A stretch of 25,815 bases of DNA from Actinomycetes bacterium (GCA_023402505.1 JAEYGD010000213.1:1-25815); one strand, 5' to 3'; positions 1 through 7,481 are shown, numbered from the stretch's first letter. The notes: generated by a model not told the origin, from the sequence alone. Numbers and translations are program-made.

Positions 1-22
1 GGGCGGGCGCCGCACCCGGCGG

Positions 23-2371
23 TCAGCCCGCGTCGGGGACCAGCCCCGGCACGGACCGTACGGCCACCGCCTCGCCGTTCAGCAGCGACCGGGCCGGGAG
101 GTCGGCGTCGCCGACCCCGGCGAGCACCAGCTGCCCCACCTGCAGCGGTCCTCGCGTCTCGACCCGCAGCTCGGCCCCGTCGCGGACGGACACGATCTCG
201 GTGTCCCCGTCGACGTCGTACACGACCGTCCGCGCGTCGGCGGCCCCGAAACAGAGCAGGGTGACGTCGCGGAACGGGCCGTCGCCGACGGTGCCCGCCG
301 GCTCCACCAGCGGCAGCAGTGCGCCGTGGCGCACGTACAGCGGCAGCCGCTCCAGCGGGACGCGTACCCGCAGGTGCCGGCCGCCCGGATGCCGCTCGCC
401 GGTGGCGGCGTCGATCCAGTCGTCGCCGGCGGGCAGGTACACGTCGCGGACGCCGGACGCGTCGAGCACCGGCGCGACCAGCAGGTCCGGGCCGAGCCGG
501 TACTGCAGGTCGGTCGTCCACGCGGTCGGGTCGCCGGGTGTGTCGACCAGGAGGGCCCGCATCATCGGCACTCCGGTGCGCGCCGCGTGCACCGCCGCCG
601 ACCACAGGTACGGCATGAGCCGGTAGCGCAGCCGCAGCGCGGCCACCGCGTGCCGTTCCGCCTCCGGCGGGAAGTCCCACGGCAGCCGGCTGGTGGTGCC
701 GTGCAGCCGCACCAGCGGCGACAGCGCTCCGAACTGCGACCACCGGACGTACAGGTCGGGATCCGGGGTGCCGTGGAAGCCGCCGGTGTCGTGGCTCCAG
801 AACGGCACCCCGGACAGGCCGTGCGACAGGCCGCCGCGCAGCGTGGACGCCAGCGCCGGCCAGGTCGCGTTGACGTCGCCGCTCCACTGCGCGCTGTGCC
901 GTTGCCCGCCCAGGTACGAGGAGCGGGCCCACACCGTACGGTGTCCGGCGATCTCCTCGGTGACGGCGGCGACCACGTCGTTGAACAGCAGCGCGTACAC
1001 GTTGTGCAGTTCGGTGCCGGTCATCCCGTTGTGCGCGACCGCGTCGGCGGGCACGCCCTCGGCGAAGTCGGTCTTGAACACCGCGACGCCCTGCGCCAGC
1101 AGCGGCCGCAGCAGCCCGCTGAACCACTCGACCGCGGCCGGGTTGGTGAGGTCGACGATGGCACTGGCCGGGTAGCTGCCGTGCCAGACGTCCGCGACGT
1201 ACGTGTCGCCGTCGGGCCGGCGCAGGAAGTAGCCGGCCTCGGCGGCCTCGGCGTACAGGGGACTGCCGGTCATCAGGTACGGGTTCATCCAGAGGCAGAC
1301 CCGGAAGCCCTGCGCGGTGAGGGCGCGCAGCATGCCGTCCGGGTCGGGGAACGCCTCTCGGTCCCAGCGCAGCTCGGACCAGCGCCCGGCGACCTGCCAG
1401 TAGCAGTCCAGGTGCAGCACGTCGCACGGGATGCCGCGGTCCCGGATGAGCCGGGCGCGCTCCAGCACCCGCTGCTGGGTGTCCGGGAAGAAGCCCGAGG
1501 AGATCCAGGCGCCGAACGCCCACCGGGGCGGCAGGTACGGCCGGCCGGTGAGCGCGTCGAAGCGGTCGAGCACCTCGGCCGGGGTCGGGCCGGCGAGCAC
1601 GTAGTAGTCGAGCAGTTCGTCGGGCACCAGGATCTGGACGCTGCTGTGGGTGGACTGGCAGACGTCGAACTGCACCGGCAGGCCACTGTCGACCAGTACC
1701 CCGTACCCGTGGTTGGACAGGTAGAACGGCACGTTCTTGTGCGACCGGTCGGACTCGCCGCCGAAGGCGTCGAAGTTCCACATCAGCGCCCGCTGGCCGC
1801 GCTTGTCCAGCGGCGTGAACTTCTCACCGAAGCCGACGAAGCGTTCGTCGCCGGGGGCGGTGAAGCTCTCGTGCCAGGCCACGCTGGTGCCGTCGGCGGT
1901 GGACCGGCCGAACGGCAGGGTGCGCCGGCGGCCGCTGATGTCCCGCACGCCCCGGTCCTGGGCGAGCAGCAGGCGCCCGTCCGGGGTGCGGAACTCCAGG
2001 TGCCACGGGTCGAGGCGGATCTCGGCGACCAGCGCCCCGGCGTCGACGCGGACCCGGCTGTCCGCCACGGTGACGGCGGCGGGGTGGGTGCCGGGGCGGA
2101 CCAGCGGCAGGGCGCGGGCGGAGCGGCTGCGGGCCTGCGGGTCGTCGGCGAGGCGGACCCGGATGACGCCGTCGCCGGCGGCGTCGACGCGTACCACCGT
2201 GGACGCCCCGTCGGAGAGGGTGGCCTTGACCGTGACCCCGTGCTGGTCGGTGGCGACGAGCTCGGCCCGGCCGACCAGCGCGGCGCCGTCCTCGCCCGGT
2301 GCCCGTACGGGCAGGTCGGGCGGGTCGGCCACGAAGGTCTCGTACGGCACCAGGGGCGGGCGGTAGGGCAT
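23..2371 (-). CDS. GH31 alpha-xylosidase (YicI-like alpha-glucosidase family)
   Basis: A 782-aa retaining glycoside hydrolase of family 31, expected to release alpha-xylose (less likely alpha-glucose) from oligosaccharides; there is no signal peptide, so it should act in the cytoplasm. An N-terminal beta-sandwich (about 1-260) contains FGEKFTPLDKRGQ near 181-193, typical of the alpha-xylosidase branch. The TIM barrel follows (about 280-600), with the nucleophile Asp435 in FKTDFAEG and the likely acid/base Asp499 in WSGDVNATW, then C-terminal beta domains. Length matches YicI-type enzymes. The ATG is preceded by GAGGAG at good spacing. It diverges from a GH42 gene, which suggests joint removal of Gal-Xyl side chains, as in xyloglucan. 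The alpha-xylosidase assignment rests on the KTDF context; an alpha-glucosidase cannot be excluded. Confidence 0.92.
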   Translation of the reverse strand: MPYRPPLVPYETFVADPPDLPVRAPGEDGAALVGRAELVATDQHGVTVKATLSDGASTVVRVDAAGDGVIRVRLADDPQARSRSARALPLVRPGTHPAAVTVADSRVRVDAGALVAEIRLDPWHLEFRTPDGRLLLAQDRGVRDISGRRRTLPFGRSTADGTSVAWHESFTAPGDERFVGFGEKFTPLDKRGQRALMWNFDAFGGESDRSHKNVPFYLSNHGYGVLVDSGLPVQFDVCQSTHSSVQILVPDELLDYYVLAGPTPAEVLDRFDALTGRPYLPPRWAFGAWISSGFFPDTQQRVLERARLIRDRGIPCDVLHLDCYWQVAGRWSELRWDREAFPDPDGMLRALTAQGFRVCLWMNPYLMTGSPLYAEAAEAGYFLRRPDGDTYVADVWHGSYPASAIVDLTNPAAVEWFSGLLRPLLAQGVAVFKTDFAEGVPADAVAHNGMTGTELHNVYALLFNDVVAAVTEEIAGHRTVWARSSYLGGQRHSAQWSGDVNATWPALASTLRGGLSHGLSGVPFWSHDTGGFHGTPDPDLYVRWSQFGALSPLVRLHGTTSRLPWDFPPEAERHAVAALRLRYRLMPYLWSAAVHAARTGVPMMRALLVDTPGDPTAWTTDLQYRLGPDLLVAPVLDASGVRDVYLPAGDDWIDAATGERHPGGRHLRVRVPLERLPLYVRHGALLPLVEPAGTVGDGPFRDVTLLCFGAADARTVVYDVDGDTEIVSVRDGAELRVETRGPLQVGQLVLAGVGDADLPARSLLNGEAVAVRSVPGLVPDAG

Positions 2372-2537
2372 GGGCGTCTCCTCGACGACAGCGGCTCCGG
2401 CGGTATCCCAGTTTCTTTAACTTCCCAACGAACTGTCAACGATCGGGATCGATGATTTGCCCTCTCGGTCGCCGTTGACAGGCGACAAGAGCACTTCCTA
2501 GTTTGGCCGCATCCTAAACAAACAGGGTGGTGGGTTC
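2372..2537. promoter_or_regulatory. Divergent promoter/operator region between the GH31 and GH42 genes
   Basis: This 166-bp region is AT-richer than its surroundings. On the + strand, TTGACA (2475-2480) and TAGTTT (2499-2504) with an 18-nt spacer form a good sigma-70-like promoter for the GH42 gene, giving a leader of about 27 nt. On the - strand a perfect TTGACA (2439 to 2434) faces the GH31 gene, with a weaker -10 (AGAAAC at 2416-2411, 17-nt spacer). GTTTG (2501-2505) and CAAAC (2519-2523) form an inverted repeat over the + start point, and AGTT/AACT (2410-2413/2419-2422) lies near the - strand -10. These are candidate sites for a sugar-responsive LacI- or ROK-type repressor; no regulator gene is in the window. 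Promoter boxes are seen; the operators are inference. Confidence 0.6.
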
Positions 2538-4556
2538 ATGTGGAGCGAAGGCCGGCTGCGCTACGGGGGCGACTACAACCCCGAGCAGTGGCCCGAGCGG
2601 GTCTGGCGGGAGGACGCGGCCCTGATGCGCCGCGCCCGGGTCAACCTGGTCACCGTCGGCGTCTTCGCCTGGTCCCGGCTGGAACCCACCCCCGGCCGGT
2701 ACACCTTCGACTGGCTCGACCGTGCCCTCGACCTGCTGCACGACGCCGGCGTCCGGGTCGCCCTGGCCACCCCCACCGCGTCCCCGCCGCCGTGGTTCTC
2801 CCTGGCGCACCCCGACGCGCTGCCGGTCACCGCCGACGGGGTGCGCCTGCACCACGGCAGCCGCGACACCTACTGCGCCGCCGCGCCCGCCTACCGCGCC
2901 GCCGCGCGGCGCATCACCACGGCCCTCGCCGACCGGTACGCCCACCACCCGGCCCTGGCCCTGTGGCACGTACACAACGAGTACGGCACCACCTGCCACT
3001 GCGAGCACGCCGCCGCCGCGTTCCGCCGCTGGCTCGCCGAGCGGCACGGTGACCTGGCCGCCCTCAACGACGCCTGGACCACCAGCTTCTGGAGCCAGCA
3101 CTACACCGACTGGGCACAGGTCACCACGCCCCGGGCCACCCAGTACCTCGCCAACCCCGGCCAACTGCTGGACTTCCGCCGGTTCTGGTCCGACACCCTC
3201 CGCACCGCGTACGCCGAGCAGCGCGACCTGCTGCGCGCCGCCAACCCGGACGTGCCGGTGACCACCAACTACGTGCTCGGCGACTGGGTGCCGGTCGACC
3301 ACGCCCGCTGGGCCCGGGAGGTGGACCTCGTCGCGGTCGACCACTACCCGTCCACGCCCGACGGCGGCGCGGAGGAGCAGACCGCCCTCGCGGCCGACCA
3401 GGCCCGGGGCTGGGCGCGGCGCGGCGCCGGCGGGAACGGCTGGCCGCCCTGGCTGCTGATGGAGAGCGCCCCCAACCAGATCCACACCCCGGGCCGGATG
3501 CACACGAAGGAACCCGGCCGGATGCTGCGGCACAGCCTCGCGCACGTCGCCCGCGGCTCCCGCGGCGTCCTGTTCTTCCAGTGGCGGGCGCCGGCCGGCG
3601 GGGCGGAACGCTTCCACTCGGCGCTCGTCCCGCACGCCGGGCCAGACAGCCGGGTGTTCCGCGAGGCCGTCGAGCTGGGTGGGCTGCTGGAGCGCCTCGA
3701 CGAGGTCGGGGGACGCGTCGACGCGTCGGTGGCGCTGGTGCGCGACGCCGCCAGCCAGTGGGCGCTGCGCCATCCCGGCCTGCCGTCGGATCGCCTCGAC
3801 CACGGCGCCGAGGTCGCGGCGGCGCACCGGGCGCTGTGGCGGGCGGGGTACGCCTGCGACGTGCTCGCCCCCGGCGACCGGCTCGACGGGCACCGGCTGC
3901 TCGTGCTCCCGGCCGTGTACCTCGCCGACGACACCACCGTCGGCTGGGTACGTGAGCACGTCCACGCCGGCGGTCACCTGCTGGTGACCTTTCTCAGCGG
4001 GGTCGCCGACGGTCACGGGCGGGTGCGGTTGGGTGGCTACCCCGGCGCGTACCGGGACCTGCTGGGCGTCCGGGTGGAGGAGTTCCACCCCCTCGCCGAG
4101 GGTGACCGGGTGCCGCTGACCGGCGGCGGCACCGCGGAACTGTGGTCCGAGACGGTCCACCCGGCCGGGGCGGAGCCGATCATGGCGTACGCCGGCGGGG
4201 TGCTCGACGGGCTGCCGGCGGTGACCCGGCACCGGGTCGGGGACGCCCACGCCTGGTACGTCTCCACCCGCCCCGACGGCGACACCTACCGCCGGCTGCT
4301 CACCGAGGCCGCCCGGCTCGCCGGGGTCGGCCCGGTGTGTCCGGAGGCACCGCCCGGTGTGGAGGCGGTCCGCCGCCGCGACGGGGACCGCAGCTGGCTG
4401 TTCCTGCTCAACCACACCGACCGGCCGCAGCCGGTCCCGGCGGCCGGGCTGGACCTGATCACCGGTCGACCGGTCGCCGCGACGGTGACCGTCGCGGCCG
4501 GCGGGGTCGCCGTGATCCGCGAGCGGCCGGCGCGGTGTGAGAGCGCAGGCGAATGA
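2538..4556 (+). CDS. GH42 beta-galactosidase
   Basis: A 672-aa family 42 beta-galactosidase, expected to hydrolyse terminal beta-galactosides in the cytoplasm (no signal peptide). The TIM barrel begins with YGGDYNPEQWP at 9-19. The acid/base is Glu148 in HVHNEYG and the nucleophile is Glu309 in LLMESAPN. A trimerisation, glutaminase-like domain follows (about 380-590), then a C-terminal beta domain; the length is typical. The zinc-cluster cysteines are incomplete: Cys113, Cys153 and Cys155 are present, but the position of the last cysteine in the usual CxCxxC is Ala158, so metal binding is doubtful. Start is ATG at 2538 with AGGGTGG about 7 nt upstream, behind the TTGACA/TAGTTT promoter. It is divergently paired with the GH31 gene. 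Confidence 0.93.
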   Translation: MWSEGRLRYGGDYNPEQWPERVWREDAALMRRARVNLVTVGVFAWSRLEPTPGRYTFDWLDRALDLLHDAGVRVALATPTASPPPWFSLAHPDALPVTADGVRLHHGSRDTYCAAAPAYRAAARRITTALADRYAHHPALALWHVHNEYGTTCHCEHAAAAFRRWLAERHGDLAALNDAWTTSFWSQHYTDWAQVTTPRATQYLANPGQLLDFRRFWSDTLRTAYAEQRDLLRAANPDVPVTTNYVLGDWVPVDHARWAREVDLVAVDHYPSTPDGGAEEQTALAADQARGWARRGAGGNGWPPWLLMESAPNQIHTPGRMHTKEPGRMLRHSLAHVARGSRGVLFFQWRAPAGGAERFHSALVPHAGPDSRVFREAVELGGLLERLDEVGGRVDASVALVRDAASQWALRHPGLPSDRLDHGAEVAAAHRALWRAGYACDVLAPGDRLDGHRLLVLPAVYLADDTTVGWVREHVHAGGHLLVTFLSGVADGHGRVRLGGYPGAYRDLLGVRVEEFHPLAEGDRVPLTGGGTAELWSETVHPAGAEPIMAYAGGVLDGLPAVTRHRVGDAHAWYVSTRPDGDTYRRLLTEAARLAGVGPVCPEAPPGVEAVRRRDGDRSWLFLLNHTDRPQPVPAAGLDLITGRPVAATVTVAAGGVAVIRERPARCESAGE

Positions 4557-4656
4557 CGGTCCGGGCGGCACCGGCCGGTGGGGGAATACCGGCTCCCGCG
4601 GTGGCGCTGACCACGCTCGGAGGCGCGGATACGGTGGACGCGGAGGTGAGGCCGGG

Positions 4657-5142
4657 GTGGACGCGCGCTGGGAGGCGACGGTCGAGGCGCAGATCCGCGC
4701 CGCGCAGGAGCGGGGTGAGTTCGACAACCTGCCCGGCGCCGGCAAGCCGATCCCCGGCCGCAACGAGCCGTACGACGAGTCGTGGTGGATCAAGAGTTTC
4801 CTGGAGCGGGAGGCGCTCGGCAGCGACCTGCTCCTGCCGACGCCCCTGCAACTGCGCCGCAGGATCGAGCAGCTGCCGGCCGATGTCGGGGACCTGCCCA
4901 CCGAGGAGTCCGTCCGCGCGTACACCAGCGACCTCAACGCCCAGATCATCGCGTGGCTGCGTACGCCCACCGGCCCGCAGGTGGTGGTCCGGCCGGTCAA
5001 CGTCGAGGACGTCGTCCGGCGGTGGCGCGCCGATCGCCAGCAGGCCGCCGCCCGCCCGGCCCCGGTCCTCGCGCCGCCCGCACCCGCCCGGCGGCCACGG
5101 CGGTGGTGGCGGCTGCCGTGGCGGCGGCGGGCAACCGGCTGA
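4657..5142 (+). CDS. DUF1992 domain protein (DnaJ-C28-like conserved domain)
   Basis: A protein of about 161 aa. Its core (about residues 6-75) matches DUF1992: an EAQIRAAQERGEFDNLPGAG segment, then GKPIP, then DESWWIKSFLERE. The domain also occurs in the J-protein DNAJC28, but no J domain is present here. Its function is unknown. The C-terminal 40 residues are rich in Pro, Arg and Trp and probably disordered. GTG at 4657 is chosen because GGAGGTGAG lies at 4642-4650, an excellent Shine-Dalgarno; longer in-frame starts back to 4537 would overlap the GH42 gene and lack such a site. It follows the GH42 stop by 100 nt and may be read from the same transcript, but no functional link is evident. 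Confidence 0.85.
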   Translation: MDARWEATVEAQIRAAQERGEFDNLPGAGKPIPGRNEPYDESWWIKSFLEREALGSDLLLPTPLQLRRRIEQLPADVGDLPTEESVRAYTSDLNAQIIAWLRTPTGPQVVVRPVNVEDVVRRWRADRQQAAARPAPVLAPPAPARRPRRWWRLPWRRRATG

Positions 5143-5174
5143 CGACGGCCCGGCCCACCGCGTGGCGGGTCACC

Positions 5175-5201
5175 TCAGCGGCGGGTACGCCCGCCGGCTG
5201 A
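5175..5201. terminator. GC-rich hairpin between convergent genes
   Basis: TCAGC-GGCGGG, loop TACG, CCCGCC-GGCTGA form a stem of about 11 pairs with a single bulged G. It lies between the convergent DUF1992 and cupin genes, so it could end transcription in both directions. There is no T-tract, as is common in GC-rich actinomycetes. Confidence 0.5.
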
Positions 5202-5234
5202 GCACTCCCTGGTCGCCAGGCAGGCGCGTCCCGG

Positions 5235-5576
5235 TCAGGCTCGGCGATCCGCCCGTGAGCCGTACGCCGGACCGAACACGACCAGCAGCGCCAGATCCTC
5301 GGTGACGTCGACGAACCGGTGCTCCTCGCCGGCCGGGACGAAGATCACCGTGCCGGGGCCGACCGACGCCTCACCGTCCGGTGTCACGATCCGCGCCCGG
5401 CCGGCGGTCACCACGTAGATCTCGTCCTCGGTGTGCGGGCTCTGGCCGTCGACCCCGCCCGCCGGGATGCAGTACGTCCCGACGGACAGGTCGGGCACCC
5501 GCAGGTGCTCGACCCAGTCGTTGGCGGCCGTCTCCGCCGGCTGCCGCCATTCGCCCGCGCCCGTGATGATCTGCAT
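5235..5576 (-). CDS. Small cupin-domain protein
   Basis: A single-domain cupin of 113 aa. Motif 1 is visible as QSPHTEDEIYVVTAG (45-59; His48, Glu52) and motif 2 as GTVIFVPAGEEHRF (75-88; His86), so a mononuclear metal site is possible. The first His of the usual HxH pair is replaced, as often seen in this subgroup. Substrate unknown. ATG at 5576 is preceded by TAGGGT (5589-5584) with exactly 7 nt between, a leaderless-mRNA arrangement; the longer in-frame start at 5666 has no support and has low-complexity translation. It lies 99 nt downstream of the maleylpyruvate isomerase-like gene on the same strand but seems to have its own start point. Confidence 0.85.
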   Translation of the reverse strand: MQIITGAGEWRQPAETAANDWVEHLRVPDLSVGTYCIPAGGVDGQSPHTEDEIYVVTAGRARIVTPDGEASVGPGTVIFVPAGEEHRFVDVTEDLALLVVFGPAYGSRADRRA

Positions 5577-5583
5577 GGCGGCG

Positions 5584-5589
5584 ACCCTA
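5584..5589 (-). promoter_or_regulatory. -10 box of a leaderless cupin transcript
   Basis: TAGGGT on the - strand fits TANNNT and is followed by 7 nt and then the ATG at 5576. This spacing places the start point at the initiation codon. No convincing -35 box is seen. Confidence 0.5.
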
Positions 5590-5675
5590 TCGACGGTCCA
5601 CCGCGGGCGCGCCGGCCAACTGCCCGCCGGTGGTCTGTGCCTGCCCGGCTCCCGGGACGACGGCACGACCCGGTG

Positions 5676-6251
5676 TCACTCCACCGCCGCGCGCCAGACC
5701 CACGACGTGCGCCGGGGCCGCCCCGGCAGCTCGCCACGCCCGGTACACCAGAGCAGCACCTGCGCCGGCGGCCCGCCCGGGGCGTCCGGAAACAGGCGGC
5801 GCAGCACCGCGGCGCTCAGTGCCGCTGGCGGCGTCCACGGCACACCGAGGCCACGGGTGATGTCGTGGGTGTGCAGCACCGTCTCGGCCACCCCCATCGC
5901 CGCGAAGCCACCCGGGTCGCACGGCCCCCAGTGCCAGGCCCGCACCTGCGGCGCGGCCGTGTCCACCACGGCGGCCAGCAGGCCCGCACAGGCCCGCGCC
6001 ACCCGCAGCACCTCGGCGGGCGCGGCGGTGGGGGAGACCACCAGGTCGTACGGCAGGTAACCGGACTCCGGCCGGCCGGCGACCTGACCGGCGTACGCCA
6101 TCAGGTCGTGCGCCACGTGCGCGGCGGTCGTCCAGCAGGTCCATTCGAGGTCCCCGGCCGGCACCGACCAGTCCCGGTCGGTGTGCGGGCCGAGCACCTC
6201 GGTCATCGACGCCACCGCGCGGGTGACGTCGGCACCGGTCATCGGGGTCAC
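5676..6251 (-). CDS. Maleylpyruvate isomerase-like, mycothiol-dependent family protein (DinB-like fold)
   Basis: A protein of about 191 aa with the four-helix DinB/MDMPI N-terminal fold. It shows a helix with WTTAAHVAHDLMAYAGQVAGR near 40-60 and GVAETVLHTHDITRGLG in the second half; these His residues are the likely metal ligands. Family members use mycothiol for isomerisation or transferase reactions; the substrate here is unknown. GTG at 6251 is preferred because TTGCCT, 18 nt, CAGGGT (6263-6258) and 6 nt precede it on the - strand, a leaderless promoter; ATG at 6242, three codons in, is the alternative. A start at 6332 is unlikely because it lies upstream of that promoter. It belongs to a - strand pair with the cupin. 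Confidence 0.8.
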   Translation of the reverse strand: MTPMTGADVTRAVASMTEVLGPHTDRDWSVPAGDLEWTCWTTAAHVAHDLMAYAGQVAGRPESGYLPYDLVVSPTAAPAEVLRVARACAGLLAAVVDTAAPQVRAWHWGPCDPGGFAAMGVAETVLHTHDITRGLGVPWTPPAALSAAVLRRLFPDAPGGPPAQVLLWCTGRGELPGRPRRTSWVWRAAVE

Positions 6252-6257
6252 CGCCCG

Positions 6258-6287
6258 ACCCTGACAGCAGCACGCGGCCGGAGGCAA
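6258..6287 (-). promoter_or_regulatory. Leaderless promoter of the maleylpyruvate isomerase-like gene
   Basis: On the - strand TTGCCT (6287-6282) and CAGGGT (6263-6258) are separated by 18 nt. The -10 box ends 6 nt before the GTG at 6251. No Shine-Dalgarno sequence is present, so translation probably starts on a leaderless message. Confidence 0.5.
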
Positions 6288-6323
6288 ACGCACCGGTTCC
6301 GCCGGTGCCGCGGGCACCATCCA

Positions 6324-6353
6324 CGTCGACACCGGGCACCGCCGGTGTCGACG
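6324..6353. repeat. Perfect 12-bp-arm inverted repeat, candidate operator
   Basis: CGTCGACACCGG (6324-6335) and CCGGTGTCGACG (6342-6353) are exact reverse complements around 6 nt. The palindrome lies between two divergent promoters rather than behind a gene, so a dimeric-repressor site (TetR-like in size) is a better guess than a terminator. No regulator gene is adjacent. Confidence 0.5.
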
Positions 6354-6393
6354 GCGGCGCGTGGGTGACCGAGCCGAAGGAGAACGATTCCCG

Positions 6394-6423
6394 TTGACCG
6401 GCGGATCGGCGCGTCGATAGGGT
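6394..6423 (+). promoter_or_regulatory. Strong promoter for a leaderless micro-ORF
   Basis: TTGACC (6394-6399), an 18-nt spacer and TAGGGT (6418-6423) fit the vegetative actinobacterial consensus. The -10 box ends 7 nt before a GTG at 6431, so the transcript should start at that codon. Confidence 0.55.
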
Positions 6424-6430
6424 CGGTCCC

Positions 6431-6487
6431 GTGACTGCCGGGTCGGCCATGGGCCACGAGCGGACAGGGCACCCGGCCATTCGATGA
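6431..6487 (+). CDS. Predicted 18-codon leaderless small ORF upstream of the nitroreductase gene
   Basis: GTG at 6431 to TGA at 6485-6487 encodes the 18-residue peptide VTAGSAMGHERTGHPAIR. It is proposed only because a good promoter (TTGACC, 18 nt, TAGGGT) sits 7 nt before the GTG, the layout of actinobacterial leaderless genes. A 7-bp GC hairpin (6492-6512) begins 4 nt after the stop, and the nitroreductase start lies 150 nt further on. It may be a leader peptide, a free small protein, or merely the 5' end of a leader whose GTG is not used. Composition alone gives no functional hint; it is not rich in any single amino acid. Confidence 0.35.
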   Translation: MTAGSAMGHERTGHPAIR

Positions 6488-6491
6488 GGCC

Positions 6492-6512
6492 GGCGGGGGC
6501 CCGAGCCCCGCC
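6492..6512 (+). terminator. GC hairpin just after the micro-ORF (terminator or attenuator)
   Basis: GGCGGGG (6492-6498), a 7-nt loop and CCCCGCC (6506-6512) form a perfect 7-bp stem. It is placed between the micro-ORF stop and the nitroreductase gene. No T-tract follows. Confidence 0.35.
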
Positions 6513-6637
6513 CTGCGCGTTCCCGCCGAGCTCCTCACGTATCGGTGATCGTCTCCGCGCCGCCCGAGCGGCGCCGTCTCCCGTGCCCGCCGGTGTCCCC
6601 GGCGGCCACGCCGTGTGTCGTGTCCAGAAAGCAGCGC

Positions 6638-7474
6638 ATGCCCAACGACTTCAACCAGCAGATCATCGACGAGTTCCGGGCCAACGCGGGCCGGGTGGGC
6701 GGCCCGTTCGAGGGTGCCCGCCTGATCCTGCTCACCACGACCGGGGCGCGGTCCGGCGCCCCGCACACCACCCCGGTCGGCTACCTGCCCGACGGGGGCG
6801 AGCGCATCCTGGTGATCGCGTCCGCCGGGGGTGCGGACCGGCACCCCGACTGGTTCCACAACCTGGTCGCCGACCCGATCGTCACCGTCGAGGACGGTGC
6901 CTTCACCTACCCCGCGCGAGCCGAGGTGCTCACCGGCGCCGAGCGCGACGGGATCTTCGCCCGGGCGGTCGAGGCCGACCCCGGCTGGGCCGAATACCAG
7001 GCCAGGACCGACCGGGTCATCCCGGTGGTGGCCCTGCACGCGCAGGACGCAGGCCCGCCGCAGGTGACGTCCTGGGGCGAGGCGCTGCGGCGCATCCACG
7101 ACGCGTTCCGGCGGGAACTGGCGCTGATCCGGGACGAGGTCTCCCGTTCCGGGCCGACGCTCGGCGCGCAGCTGCGGGTGAACTGCCTGACCGTGTGCGC
7201 CGGCCTGCACGCCCACCACACCCGCGAGGACGCCGGCATGTTCGTCGGCATCGCCGCCCAGCGCCCCGACCTGGCCGACGTGCTGGACCGGCTGCGTACC
7301 GAGCACCGGCGGGTGGCCGAGCTGGTGGGCGAGCTCCAGAGGACGGTCACCGCCGTCGACGCCGACCGGGACGAGGTCCGCGAACACGTCGCGCGTCTCG
7401 TCGCCGATCTGGAGGCCCATCTGGCGTACGAAGAGGAGCAGCTCATCCCCGTCCTGGACGCCCCGGCCGGCTGA
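6638..7474 (+). CDS. Deazaflavin (F420)-type nitroreductase fused to a hemerythrin HHE domain
   Basis: A 278-aa two-domain protein. Residues 1-140 resemble the Ddn family of F420H2-dependent reductases: LILLTTTGARSG and HTTPVGYLPDG (29-53), then GGADRHPDWFHNLVADP (64-80). Residues 145-275 form a hemerythrin four-helix bundle with di-iron ligand candidates His154, the HAHHTRED cluster (191-198), His223, and His261 with Glu265 in HLAYEEE. The fusion implies electron transfer from reduced F420 towards an O2-, NO- or peroxide-sensing iron site, or a reductase gated by it; this is inference. ATG at 6638 begins exactly where Ddn homology starts, but no strong ribosome-binding site is seen and upstream in-frame codons lack homology. 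It is convergent with the DUF1062 gene. Confidence 0.85.
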   Translation: MPNDFNQQIIDEFRANAGRVGGPFEGARLILLTTTGARSGAPHTTPVGYLPDGGERILVIASAGGADRHPDWFHNLVADPIVTVEDGAFTYPARAEVLTGAERDGIFARAVEADPGWAEYQARTDRVIPVVALHAQDAGPPQVTSWGEALRRIHDAFRRELALIRDEVSRSGPTLGAQLRVNCLTVCAGLHAHHTREDAGMFVGIAAQRPDLADVLDRLRTEHRRVAELVGELQRTVTAVDADRDEVREHVARLVADLEAHLAYEEEQLIPVLDAPAG

Positions 7475-7481
7475 CGTCCGT

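Larger units (their letters stand above)
6252..6637. other. 386-bp divergent intergenic region with two promoters and strong palindromes
   Basis: Between the maleylpyruvate isomerase-like gene (-) and the nitroreductase-hemerythrin gene (+) there is no conventional gene. The region holds, in order, the - strand promoter (6258-6287), a small hairpin GGTGCC-gcg-GGCACC (6304-6318), a 12-bp-arm palindrome (6324-6353), a + strand promoter (6394-6423) directly before a predicted 18-codon leaderless ORF (6431-6487), and a 7-bp GC hairpin (6492-6512). The remaining stretch of about 125 nt before the nitroreductase start shows no clear promoter. Confidence 0.55.

Noticed and set aside
326..2455. A 709-codon open frame on the + strand
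   Set aside because: It is the antisense of the GH31 gene; its translation is Gly/Arg/Val/Gln-rich low complexity without any domain, a common artefact at this GC content.
2514..5000. An 828-codon open frame on the - strand
   Set aside because: Antisense of the GH42 and DUF1992 genes, both of which have catalytic or family motifs on the + strand. The translation is repetitive and has no recognisable family.
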